Source: Panopea generosa (Eukaryota > Mollusca > Bivalvia > Adapedonta > Hiatellidae). From it: a stretch of 64,000 nucleotides of DNA. The position numbers were made by a program, and so were the translations under genes. Of the stretch, positions 50,885 through 63,133 are shown piece by piece (the first letter of the stretch is position 1; each line of letters opens with the position of its first letter). The stretch covers positions 35,816,353 to 35,880,352 of the forward strand of contig CM055903.1 of the NCBI GenBank assembly GCA_029582155.1, written 5' to 3'. The notes below the pieces were generated by a model. The model did not search any database. It worked only from the letters and a program-made list of their open reading frames with translations, and was not told where the DNA came from.

Positions 50885-51370
50885 CCACCATCCTCCAGCG
50901 TTACGCAACTTTCAAACAGCACCACCAACTCCTCCATCGTTACGCTGATTTTTCACCATAAAGCCGTCATTAAATTAATTTTACACCAGTAGAAGACCGA
51001 ATGGGGTAAAAATATCATGTTGAGGAGGGTGTTGCTTATAAAAGAATATGATATATCAAATTATGTTCGGTAACAAGACAGTTTTCGCACTTTTAAAACA
51101 CTCGTGCCAATGTTTACACAGAAAATTCCTTGTATTTTCCGAATGATCAAGAAAACGACTATAGTCTGCACAGATTTGGTGGCTGTCGAGTGATTAGAAA
51201 TGATACGACATCATCTTGCTCGAATCAGATTTTTAAAAAAAATATCAACAATAGTTAAAAAAAGGTAGTTTTCTTACCGCTGACCGCGAATCCCACTGCC
51301 ATTCAACGTTACCCCACCGCCATTCAACGTTACCTCCACCGCCTCCTCCGGAAACGTTTGGACATGGTGG
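50885..51370 (-). repeat. Outer inverted arm, right, with two exon-like segments
   Basis: Reverse-complement partner of 45786-46275. On the - strand the donor follows 51278 (GCG|GTAAGAA) and the acceptor is at 50947-50945 (AATCAG|CGTAACG). The encoded segments differ from the left arm by substitutions only (VTLNGGGVTLNGSG against VTLDDDRVTLNGGG), with no stop or frameshift before the frames diverge inside. Confidence 0.75.
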
Positions 51371-53648
51371 TTTGTCTGATTTGGGTCTAAAATGTTCACT
51401 AGTTAGTCACTGGAGGGTTCTTATAACGTCTACTGAAAACTGTTTACACGAAATAGATGTGCGAATATTTATGAGGCTCTGGGGTTTTATTCTACCATTG
51501 CTATATATAATCAAAGATGTGTGTATGTTGGGGTGAGGTGGGGTGAGTGTAGAACAATTGGTCCGAATCCCCTGAGTGTTCCCTCCTATCTAATTGGTTG
51601 AAAAAATGCCGTGTCTGCCTTCATCTTTTGACGCGGCTCTGATAAACAGCAGCGGACTTCAGCAAATATACATGTGTGTCAAATAACATAGATATTTCAA
51701 TTGACTTCCGCATCCGGCGGACAGTAATTATTATCGGGTATTTCCCAGTACGAATTACTTTTAATTATAAATTCAAAATAAAAATCCCATTTACAGGATT
51801 TTCAGAACGACATTTCATTTTCAATTATTTTATTAATTTATTTCTGACGATTACAGATTAAAACATTGTTTAGAAGGCTGGGAACCAAGCACGTTTCGAC
51901 AGTATTATAACATAGAAACTGACAGACGATTACATGTCATGATCTCTGTACTAACTCCACGATATCTGTACCGATCACATTTTGACATATTTTGTTTGAT
52001 CACACATTTTTGTCGGCGAATTAAGCCTGCCTGTCTGCCTTGAAATCTCCTCTCATCTTTGCAGCACAATAGTTATATAAAGTAAATAAAATAATTCAAA
52101 ATTAACATGTCATTTTATACAGAACTACAAGAAACTATAATACAACATGCCTCACATCTTCTTTAGAATATTTCTTGTACAATCTATGTACAAAGCCATC
52201 CAAATATAAGAATTTCAAGCGACTACCACACGATGCAAACTACAATTAATTATTTACATTTAGCATGTGAAATCAAAGACATATCAGCATTTAATTAAGT
52301 CACTGGTGTAATGCTGCAAATCGATTTATTAAAGTGTGTTAAGGGTGTCTCGAGTCTGGTTAAAATCAGTCCCGAGTGTTTTTTTTGGTTTAGATACATG
52401 GGATTTAAGCTGGGCTCGAACCCGCAACCTCTGACTTGAGCGGTTAAACACTATACCCACCACACTGCCGCCCCGCTAAAACAGCTTATTTACAGACAAT
52501 GAAATGATAGACACACATAAAATTATTGTTTATGATATCTGCATCAACACGACCAACGAAACGTCATTTTTACAAAAATATCAATGTACATCACTTGAGG
52601 CTAATCGCAGTAACATGGAAATTGCGTTTCTATTTCGTTTTATACGGTACTTCAGTCTTCCTTCTCAAATATGCCAGTGACTTGATTGTCTCTGCATGTA
52701 CATACATGTATATATATATAGAGTCCACACGGTGTTAATATGGATATAATGAATTATATTCGAGAGAGAAAGAGAGAGACGCGCAAAAAGTAGATACAAA
52801 GTACAACAAGAAGGCGACCTACATAGCTACAGTGTTTGGTGTTGCCGCTCCCGTGCCCACGCACATGTTGTATCATTATAACCGGTCGGGTATTACCTTT
52901 AATTGTGTAACACCATTTTGCTAATTAAAGTACAAGCGTTTAATTCCTGCGTCATATATTCCATTGTGAGAATTTAAAATGCGAAACAATTAACGTAACG
53001 AGTAATGTGATAAGTTAGTTAAATGGAAACAAAACATACCTGTATGTCACTTTTGTAGTAAGTAATACTTCCAATTTTTTGAATAACGTACGTCGGTTTA
53101 AACTTGACTAACGTGTTTACATTCGAAACAACCTTGAGTGTTTAAAGTAACTATTGAGTTTTACAACTCAACTGTAACGCATACTTTTTAACATATATAA
53201 TGGCCCAAGGGAAACTAAGCTGTCTGTAAAAGGTGAAACTGACTCTAACGGAGTGGTGTCACAAAATGGCCGGTGACGCCTAGTAGGATTAAAATAAATC
53301 TATGTCCTTCCAAGTCAACAGTTTTAATTAGATCATTTATCGTCATTGACCATGTTTAATTAGATATGCTTTAAAAACAGAATTAATATTTTAAACAAAA
53401 GCATAACATATATATATGTCAGTCTTATATGATCTGTAGATTTTTAATTAACACGACTTTATAGTTAGATATATTCAGCTAACAAAATGGGTTAAAAAAA
53501 ATAGAAGTATGTAAAAGCGACGGTTAATCAGGGATTGATCGGATAAATGTGAGATTAAGTGTTAAGCTGGCAAATTATCTTAACAATTTGACAATATATT
53601 ATATATATTAATTTTTATGAAAGTATTGGCTTGCAGATGCTTTGAAAC

Positions 53649-53650
<2 letters not shown>
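51371..53650. other. AT-rich intergenic sequence
   Basis: No gene recognised. Includes the inverted partner (51935-51995) of the block at 42820 and a tRNA-like SINE head at 52395-52476. Confidence 0.5.
52395..52476 (-). mobile_element. tRNA-derived SINE head with intact B box
   Basis: On the - strand it reads GTGGTGGGTATAGTGTTTAA (A-box-like) and GCGGGTTCGAGCCCAG, a good B box. The acceptor stem does not close, so a SINE head or tRNA relic is favoured over a tRNA gene. Confidence 0.5.

Positions 53651-53708
<58 letters not shown>
53651..53708. repeat. (CT)n microsatellite
   Basis: About 27 uninterrupted CT units followed by CTCGCTG. Confidence 0.97.
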
Positions 53709-53712
<4 letters not shown>

Positions 53713-53884
53713 TTCATACCTCCCTTATGGGGACATTGGTCAAAATCCCCCAAAATGAGGACATTTTTTTTCTAGAGTACATAGAAAGGGAACATACATA
53801 CCATTTAATAGCTAAACGTTATTGGCAGTATTTTCTAAAGTTTCAAGTGTCTACTATGGTCTCTCTTTTTCATGTGACAGATTT

Positions 53885-54185
53885 ATATGGGAACATGTCC
53901 TTATTGCAATAGACGTATTATTCTCCTTCTTTCTGAGGACGAGAGAAACTTAAAAAGAGAGATTATTTTCTTTCGTCTGAGGACAAGAGAAACATGTCCT
54001 TGTTACAACATACATACTTATTAACGTTCTTTCTAAGGAAGGGAGAATAATATAGGGACATGTCATTGTTACCACAGAGAAATGATTCTCCTTCTTTCTA
54101 AGGATGAGAAAAACTTCATAAAGAGACATGCCTATGTTACCACAGATAATTAATTCTCATTCTTTCTAAAGATTTGTCATTACAA
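53885..54185. repeat. Degenerate tandem repeat, unit about 60-90 bp
   Basis: Four irregular copies of TTCTCCTTCTTTCTGAGGAC, GAGAGAAACTTAAAAAGAGA and ACATGTCCTTGTTACCACAG type sequence. Too diverged for a single period. Confidence 0.6.
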
Positions 54186-57100
54186 GGAGGCTAATGTACT
54201 GGCCTCGTAAGTACCTCGACCTTGTGTTTAAGTGTTTGTATAATTAAATTTTGTAAAAAACTGTTCTCTGGTAACCAACACCATTAAATCGCTCTGAATT
54301 AAAAAGGAAAACCCTAAGCAACCAGGTCTTAAAACTCCTGCACTCTTGTGGAGTTGCGTGGGACATAAACAGGAGTTCTAGGAGAGTTAAGAATTAAGGC
54401 GCTGTTACTAATATTTTGTAGTGTTCAGGTGCACGATTTTCATTCAGTCACTTATCTGCATTTAAAAGGTACTTTATAGTTTGGACATCCAGTCCTAAGC
54501 CTAGGTCACGAGTTCAACGTATGCAACCCTAAGGTGAAATAAGGAACATTTGAAAAAGTAATGTTATAGGGTGATCCCGGCTAGCTGTTACCCACACCCC
54601 TTAACAAGGTTTGTCAGTAAAATAAAAAAACTGCTCTCTATGTACACTGTTTATTCCACTGATTAGATGGTCAAAAACAGAAACAAACATCTCTGAAATA
54701 TACAAATACAGCTCTTAAAATCATATAAAACACATATACTAAAATCATATTTATAATATCACAGATTACTTAATTTCATGCTTTATATTAATTAAACTTT
54801 ATTTTCCATATCCATGATATTATTCAACTTATTCAATCATAATGCATTATGTAATATTATAGTCATATTTTTACTAATCAATGTTAACTGATGCATTAAC
54901 ATATGCAAAATATACAATATTCTAGTATTGCTAACATCATTTGCATAGTAAACACATTATATAAAAATGGATACTTATTCATACGGATACATACATGTAT
55001 ATGGTACAAAGAGTCTAATTTCTTCAACCATCGTCACATCACATCACATTTCTATTCCACCATCATCTCATCTCTATCTCTCCAGCACTACATAATTCCT
55101 GTTTATATAATGTATGTACATGTATTAGAAAAAGTACCTTTAACAATTAAAATAACAACAATACACTTTTCACACAGACAGTTGTTTCAAACATCTAGTA
55201 TATTTACCTTATAACAATAATGATAATAGTATTTATATTCGCTGTTCCATTTGCCATTGCTTAAATGGATTAAAACATAAAATGTTTCCAGCCGACATAC
55301 GGACGAATCTATATCAACATAGACAAGCGTATTTGGGCATTTACAATATACACAATAACACATAGCCAAATTCTCCATATCAGTTCTAGATTATAATTTA
55401 TCATTTGTCAATTATCAATCCATTTGATTAATACTAATACAGTAAATAAATACTTATACACGCTTAAAATATAAATGAAACAAATTACAGTTCCTACCTT
55501 CAATCCTCCAGATTCCAAATATCAAGAACCACTACCTCCAAGCGGTAAAACAATAACTTTACCACAAATGGCACAATAAACTGTACATTGTCCAAATATC
55601 TAATAACTACATACAAGATAGTTACTTTATAACTACTATGAAACTTGCAGCTTGCACATTAAATAAATTATTGAAGGAAAGATATAAACTGACAGCTCAT
55701 AACACAACTTTACACACCAAATTTTTTTCCAAGACTGATTTAGAATAGATGTTGACCAATGGAAATGCATAAGATTGTCAGGTGACAATATTTTCCCACC
55801 AAAACTACTCAGCCTTGACCAGTATAACTTTAAAGTTAGTAATTCTGTGTATGTTAACATTGGAGACATGCTTATGTGTTAGTAGGTTAAAATATTTAAA
55901 AACAATCAAATTACACTCTACCACAGTAATACTATTGGTAAAGAAATAGTGCTTTTGTCTACTAGTAAATTTTTGATATTTGCAATATAACATTGATAAA
56001 TCGCTCTGATTAAATATGAAAAGAAATAAAATCGCTATATCTTAAAACTATTAAGTTCCATGGCGGTGCTAGGTTGGACTATATTGTGAAATGATTAATT
56101 TTAATTCACTAACAATTTAAATCTAGTTAACATTTTGGATACCAGGTCATTAGATCAGAGCAGAGGTTCAAAGAGTTTAACCTTAAGGGTGTGTAAGAAA
56201 AGTAATACAATTCGTCAAAGAAAGATTTTGACATCAGTTCTGATAATATGTGCGAAATAACAAGCAATAAATCACTCTAAAAACGGAGTTATATCGAAAC
56301 ACAAGATTCTGTAACTTCTTTACCTGTTGTGATTTGGATAAGGCTTGGACATGAAATCGAAAATAGTCAAAAATTTAGGTAATGTAAAACAGCCTTTAAC
56401 TCTTAGGCAATATATAGTATAATGGGCATAAGAAATAGTCCAGGAGAATAATAGAGAAAATAGGGTAGATACAATGTTTTATTGCTGTTTCCTGTTATTT
56501 AGGGTGTAATAAAGAATAAGAATCCGCTGTATGCCACCTTGGCATCATTGGTGATTTTTTTTATCAGCCTTTATATTACCCTACCGTAAAATCATTATTT
56601 GTAATTTTTTAATACACTTTTTAACTTTGTTATTTTGTTGAATAAATTAAAATATATTGATAACATTGATATTAAAAGGGATATTAAAAGGGATCTGATT
56701 GGAAAGTAATCGTTTAAAAAGAATACATATTTGAGATTCACACGTCAAAATAAAATAATTATTAGAAAGGAGAGGTAATATATTTTTATAATCACACATT
56801 TTATTTGTTGTCTCAAACATAAATTATTTGAACCCACACAAATAGTCTAGCTAACACAACCAATTTGACATTAAGGCGGCTTTTGAGATTACTAAATAAA
56901 TGCTATTCATCACAAAGAAACACCATGGCCTGGCAGTGTACTCCCAGCAAACAAGTTGTGACACTTTCAGCCTCCCATAGTTGATACTCTTAGAAAGGAG
57001 ATGTTTCTTTACAACAACTACAACAAATAAACTCCCAAAACACACTACAAAGTTGGGGAAGATGATTTAAAGAAGTTATATATATTATTATGAAGATAAA

Positions 57101-57487
57101 CAGTCTCATACAATCTATACACCATGAACAGTCCTTTCATAATAGGTCAAATTTGTATTTTTGGACATTCGTTTATTGAGTGCAGACGATGTCAGATTTT
57201 GACGGTGAAATATATAAGGGGATATGTTATTTGGCAACAGGTGAGCTAATATAGAATATTCTTCGTGTCAATGTCTTTAATGTAGATGTCTACAGCCATA
57301 TATTTATTTTATGTACCAACTAATTAAAAAACATCGAATAACGTGTAACGGAAGGAGCTCCGCTCAAAATTCCTATGTATGGAAGCCCATATCAGTCATG
57401 ATTTTGAAGAATTCATATCATTGACAGTTATCGATACTTTTTTGTTTTCAGTTATTAACTTTCACTGTCATATAGTCGTAGCATTAT
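54186..57487. other. AT-rich intergenic sequence
   Basis: Open frames are short and AT-driven; I see no exon with family features on either strand. Confidence 0.5.
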
Positions 57488-57529
57488 TTGTTTCTTTCCT
57501 CGTTGCGTAATATATTCATTTTAATCCGA

Positions 57530-58815
57530 ATGACACACACATGCCTATTCAAGTGTGATGTCTTCAATAAACCTTTATATGAAGCAGGTACGGAAACAAT
57601 AAGCAGCATTATCTTAGCAAGTAAACAAAGACATGATGACCTATACAGAAAACTGGAGCAGAGTTTAGCAAAATACTCAAATTTAGAGATTTAATACCAT
57701 AAGTCATGTGCTTCTACATACACATCGACTCTGCATATATCCAGATATAAGAAGAACATGGACAGAGGTCAGGAGTCACAAAGAATGAGAAGATATGTGG
57801 GTGATCTTAGGTGGCATATGCTCATGTCGTTCATTGGTTGCATTGATACTCTTTTGAAAGGGAATTGTAATTAGGATATGCTGAAAGCAGCCTTTCGGGG
57901 AACAGCCAATATACTTAATGGGAAAGCATGACCAAAAGCAATGAGAGGACTATTTATGGTTATCACTGAAATACCAAGAGATTGTAAGAGAAATTTTGAT
58001 AGAAGGCACGGACATTGATATGTTGCAGTCAAAACTGGAGGACCTAAGACAAAAAGATTGCCTTGTGACGACAGTTTGAATTGCCCTACGGTTCTTACGT
58101 GCCGAATGAGAAGCAAACTAGTTATTACATTCATATTCCGTGTTTTTTAGCGGTAACGCACGTTAATTATGCCATTACTCAGTATGTTATGTGTTAGAAA
58201 TGAAGAAATGTCTCCAAGAAGAAGCACAGAACATGTTTCAAAAATCACGTTTGTCGACATGTTGAAGGCCCATGGAATGCAGTTTTTTTTTCAGACCAGT
58301 TTCGAGAACAAACCTATATCAGTTATGAAAAAACAAAAGGTGACCTTGTAGGTATCACCCTTTCTCATGATCAAGTATCACGATGGATGTTATCGTAAAA
58401 TTTGTGTAACAGTGTTTCACTGTCAATGGATTAAATGTTCTGTTGCAAAGAAAATTCAAAGCATGAGCTATACTCACGGCAGCACAAAGAGAAAGGAACT
58501 TAGAGAGAAGCTCTTGATACAGAAAATAGAAAGAAAATACAACAGGAACTTGAGAAAAACAGACACCCAATGAAAACATCAGGAGACAAACTAATGAACA
58601 TCGTTAATGGCCTAACCACAAACTTCTTTAAGTCAGTTACGAGAGACCACAGTGTTAATGTTGTTTGGCCGGTACTTTGAAGGATCCATCAAGTCCCATG
58701 AACGCGACGTATATGTGGAACTGCCACTTATGATATGGAATGCCATTGCCTTCAAGAAATATCTTCATGAAAAATGTCGGAAACAAGAAGCAGTTGATAC
58801 GATTACTCTGTACAG
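57530..58815 (+). pseudogene. Decayed protein gene with zinc-type YHxxC motifs
   Basis: Coding-like segments in one orientation, broken by stops and frameshifts. The first (57542-57691) has CLFKCDVFNKPL and ASKQRHDDLYRKL. An in-frame TAA at 57692 is followed at once by YHKSCASTYTS and a basic stretch. A later segment (58367-58573) has a second such motif, KYHDGCYRKIC, then a Lys/Glu-rich helix. The last (to about 58815) has MIWNAIAFKKYLHEKCRKQE. Paired C/H motifs in this order recall uncharacterised, repeat-associated proteins of marine invertebrates (from memory). No intact version is in the window. It could be a transposon passenger or a dead cellular gene. Confidence 0.45.
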
Positions 58816-58825
58816 CACACTATGG

Positions 58826-58861
58826 CCCCCCCCCCCCTCCCCCTACCCCCTCCTCCCCCAG
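58826..58861. repeat. C-rich low-complexity tract
   Basis: A run of C interrupted by single T or A, ending in CCCCCAG. Confidence 0.9.
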
Positions 58862-61237
58862 CTCAAACAAACCTTCTGAAAGTGATAGCTTGTAGTCTTG
58901 CTTCAGACCCGCCTCGTGACAGAAATCAATGTAGTTAAATAAGTGAAAAGCTTTCATGTACATGATTTTGCGCCGAATTCCGCGCCGACATGTGCAAGTA
59001 TGAGTATACAGTAAGGTTAAATGAAGTAAATGATATTATGAGTGATGCAAACACTGAACGTGATAGTGACAATTATTTCAGTGGTATATAAATGGAAAAT
59101 GTTATATCAGTTGAGCTGAAAATGGGTTGGACACTTTCAAAAAATATTTTAACGGGTAAACCTACTAATGTTAAAATTATCAAGTGCTCTAAAATGAGAA
59201 AAAAGCTAAGAATCAGAGACGACATAAAAACAATTAAATCCTTAAATACAATGTTGTTGTTTTATTTTTTATTATTGTGTGTGGAGGAGTCATTATTTAA
59301 TGACATTGCGTTTTGGTTTTTATTTAAACCACTGTTTTTATCTAATCAGTCATTGCTGAAATTTGTGTTATATTTCCTATCCAGTTTATACGTTCTCTGC
59401 AACTTAAACATGAATTTTAATATCCTCGTTACAAATATAAGTAGTAACAACATAATAAAAACTAGATGTTTTATTTATTCTTTAGAAAAAAGAAGATTAT
59501 ACATTGCATTATGCTCTGCATACTAGTCGTATTTCCATTTTGCTTTGTTAATTGATTTCTGATAACCCTTTAATTAAGCATATGTTTGTTGGGATATAAT
59601 TAATAATTGAATTAAAATAATAATAATGATAATAACTACGACTGAACTTTGCTTTCATATCCATGTGCTTGCACATGCTCATGCTAGTAGACAATAAAGT
59701 ATAAGGATTTTCCTTAGTTTATTCATTTAATTTGGTTATTTTCAAAGAAAATAACATTGGAATTTGACGATGGCGGCCATTTCGAATTTCCTTAAATAAA
59801 ATAAATTCCTCAAAGATGACAAAGTGTCATACAGTGGATTCTCATTAAGTACACCATAAAGAACTGGAAAATGCAAAAAAACAAAAACAAACTTGTATCT
59901 ACCCTTCTGCAAGGTTCAGCTTCAGTTCTGTTAGACTAAAAAGTGTTTTCTTCGGAAATCCAGCGATGTTTATCGAAATAAAATCCTGAGTATTAGTAAG
60001 AAATGACGGGGTTTAATTTGAATTCGAGATTTGTTTACGTGTGCGATTTTGTAAGTTTGGTCTTACCAAAGAGCTAGCGTTTATGACGATTGTATTTGCC
60101 TGGATGGTCTCTTATACAATTTTTCAAATAATTTCCACAGTTTGCTAACAGTTCTAAAGTATGTATTATATAGCTGCATAAAAAGTTGACAATGGTATGC
60201 AAAATGCAAATGTTCAGGTTTTCGTTTTTTGGTCAAATTCTGGTAGTTGTTCGAATTTGATCGTGAATGAAACTTTTATTATTCTTAAAACCATTAGTTA
60301 AATTGACTAAAGCACACGTTACCGCTGTGGCAACCCTAAGTTTAACAAAATACCTAAAGATTGCATATTGGTGCAACAAACATTTTTTACGGTGATACGG
60401 TTCCTACCCTTAGTGTAACACTCTAAGCGTATTTTTGTTCATATGTTGACATTTGATTATAAAATTGGTTCACTTAGTGTAACAGTTATTTTCCAACTAG
60501 AAGTGTCTCTGCAATGAAATGGGACAATAGTGTTACCTATGTTCGTTCGTCCGTCTGTTATGTTGCGTTGTGATTCCATTTATAACACCGGTGGCATATC
60601 GAATTTACACAAAACATTTTATTTAAATAATATCAAAATATAGAAGATAATGTAGGTGGACTTTTAACATTACATTTTATATTATGTCAAGATCATTGTT
60701 ACTACAAATAAAAAGTGATATCCTAGTAACAGCGGTATCTTGAATTCTAATTGTCAGAAAAGGAATACTCCTATTGATTGGGTTTTAGGAAGCGGTCACG
60801 ATCACTTTCACCAAAATTAGAACAATGCATACTCACTGTTATTTGTCACTCAACGACACCAATTCTCAGATGTTCAACTCTTTCAAGTGACATAGCCCCT
60901 GAGACAGAATTTATTCCTGTGACAAAAGCCAAGGGTATATACGGTCAGGCTATAACTGTCCTGTCAGTACTCTAGTGTGGTTCTAAAACGATGCTTCATT
61001 TTATCACAAAAGCATTATCTCAAGGCATACTGACGTCCTAATATATTATTAAATTTACTGTGTATCTTGATTATTTAATTGACAATGTTGGAAAGTAAAT
61101 GGACACTTATCATCTCAAACTCTTGTTCACTAAACAGCTTATATAATATTCTTTAAATTTTCTCATTTTTTTCACTTCATATTTAAATAAAAAACATTTA
61201 CCAGAGGTTAAGAAAAACGCCCAACATCTTTGATTTT
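58862..61237. other. AT-rich intergenic sequence
   Basis: A 144-codon frame at 59092-59526 is AT-driven, with no recognisable domain. Isolated copies of CTTAGTGTAACA occur near 60410 and 60475 and relate to the palindromic repeat that follows. Confidence 0.5.
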
Positions 61238-61506
61238 GTTACACTAGGGATATAGACGCAACTCTTAGTGTAACATAATATCGTTTTGTTACACTTATAG
61301 TTATTTATAACCGTAACCCTAAGAGTAACAAAAATATGTTGTGTTACACTAATGGTTACCACCATAACCCTTAGCGTAACACAACAACTTTTTGTTACAC
61401 TAAGGTTTACTTATAACTACAACCATTAGTGTAACAAAGTAAGATTGTCAGGGTTACGCTAAAGGTTATTTATAACCGCAACTTTTAGATGTAACAAAAG
61501 AATTTT
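61238..61506. repeat. Tandem repeat of a palindromic TTACACTAAGGGTTA motif
   Basis: GTTACACT-type starts lie at 61238, 61288, 61343, 61394 and 61453 (spacing 50-59 bp). Each is followed by the inverse AACCCTTAGTGTAACA form, so every unit can fold on itself. Confidence 0.8.
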
Positions 61507-61890
61507 ATGTGGATGTCATTTTATTCCTAAGATAAGTACATTTTTTTGTGTATATTACCAAAAGTATCAATGTTCGCAAATTTAATCGATTACCTACGGT
61601 ACGACGGACAGACGAACATATGTTGTACTATAACCCCAACACACACACAAATTTCAAGGCGGTGGCATAAACAACATGTGACAATTTTAAACAAACAATT
61701 GTGTTATAGCGATATTATTTCTTTGGTTAGTATTTCAGCAATTTCTTACCAGAACTTTAACTTATATATCAGTTTTATGATTCTAGGTGATTCACCTGAA
61801 TGACCTTAATCTATAATAAAGAAGTTCAAAGGCCAAACCCTATGGCGGGACTCAAGCTATATACAGGGACTCCAGCTACACCGCTCGGGG
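61507..61890. other. Spacer before the 35-bp array
   Basis: No gene recognised. GACGGACAGACGAACATATG at about 61602 resembles the inverse of TATGTTCGTTCGTCCGTCTG at about 60538. Confidence 0.4.
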
Positions 61891-62497
61891 ACTCAGTAGG
61901 GACTGAAGTACCTGTACACCGAGGGTGAAAAACCCTCTCTGAAGTACCTGTACACTGAGGGTGAAAACCCTCTCTGAAGTACATGTACACTGAGGGTGAA
62001 AAACCCTCTCTGAAGTACCTGCACACTGAGGGTGAAAAATCCTCTCTGAAGTACCTGCACACTGAGGGTGAAAGCCCTCTCTGAAGTGCTTGCACACCGA
62101 TGATGAAAACCTCTCTGAAGTACGTGCACACCGATGGTGAAAACCTTTCTGAAGTACCTGCACACTGAGGGTGATAACCCTTTCTGAAGTACCTGCATAT
62201 TGAGGGTGAAAACCCTCTCTGAAGTACCTGCACACCGATGATGAAAACCTCTCTGAAGTACGTGCACACCGATGGTGAAAACCTTTCTGAAGTACCTGCA
62301 CACTGAGGGTGAAAACACTCTCTGAAGTACCTGCACACTGAGGGTAAAAACCCTCTCTGAAGTACCTGTACACTAAGGATGAAAACCTCTCTGAAGTACC
62401 TGCACACTGAGGGTGAAAACACTCTCTGAAGTACCTGTACACTGAGGGTGAAAACTCTCTCTGAAATACCTGTACACTGAGGGTGAAAACACTCTCT
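61891..62497. repeat. 35-bp minisatellite
   Basis: About 17 copies of CTCTCTGAAGTACCTGCACA plus CTGAGGGTGAAAACC; starts at 61935 and 61970 give the period, with 34- and 36-bp variants. The - strand is open in all frames, so frames of 147-226 codons here are by-products. Confidence 0.95.
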
Positions 62498-63054
62498 GTT
62501 TATCATATCGTTTATGAAGCAACAAACTGATAAGGAAACTGCTTTAATATTTTATATTAATAGTGTTTATAGTTACACAATATATAGCAATCATAATTGA
62601 CGGCTTATTCCATTTAAATACAGTTTTGATCTAATATTCAGTTTATAATAAATGTCGGCGCACGCAACTGTCTGCGATTCTATTTTTTACTGCTCAGCGA
62701 CTCATTCCTGTAAACGCTACCTCTGTGATATGTAGGTCACAATAATTTTAACTTGTTCCTAATATATGCTTCTACCTTTACTAAAACAAACAAATGTGGG
62801 ATACTATCGTCATATTGGTTATGGGTGCGTGGTCGCGCGCATTTGTGTATATATAGTTAAACGTTTTAGTTAGTAATATTTTACAGTAGGTTTCTCAATC
62901 TGTCTGCAGTATTTTATATATAGAAAATTGTTTTTTCTTGTGTTGTCTTTTTTTTTTTCATTTATTATTGTCCTCTGATGAAGGCGTAGATCCGAAAGCT
63001 AGCTAATGATATCTCGTTATATGTTTTAGCAATGTAAAATGGTTATTGTCCCTA

Positions 63055-63094
<40 letters not shown>

Positions 63095-63133
63095 ACTGTT
63101 TGATGAAGCTATAATAAGTTCAACAGGTTAAAG
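62498..63133. other. AT-rich sequence with a (TA)n tract
   Basis: A TA microsatellite lies at about 63057-63086. CTGATGAAGGCG..CCGAAAGC at 62976-62999 resembles a motif often seen at retroelement 3' ends. No gene seen. Confidence 0.4.

Noticed and set aside
52395-52476. Functional tRNA gene on the - strand
   Set aside because: The B box is good, but arms do not pair into a full cloverleaf by eye; a SINE head is more likely. A covariance-model scan would decide.
59092-59526. 144-codon frame as a membrane protein gene
   Set aside because: Hydrophobic runs are of the Phe/Leu/Ile/Asn type expected from AT-rich DNA; no start context, neighbours or domain.
61826-62506. - strand frames of 147-226 codons
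   Set aside because: By-products of the 35-bp minisatellite, open in all three frames.
62970-63020. Hammerhead ribozyme core (CTGATGA ... CGAAA)
   Set aside because: Stem II would be only two pairs, stem III would need a hairpin without a loop, and no stem I partner was found.
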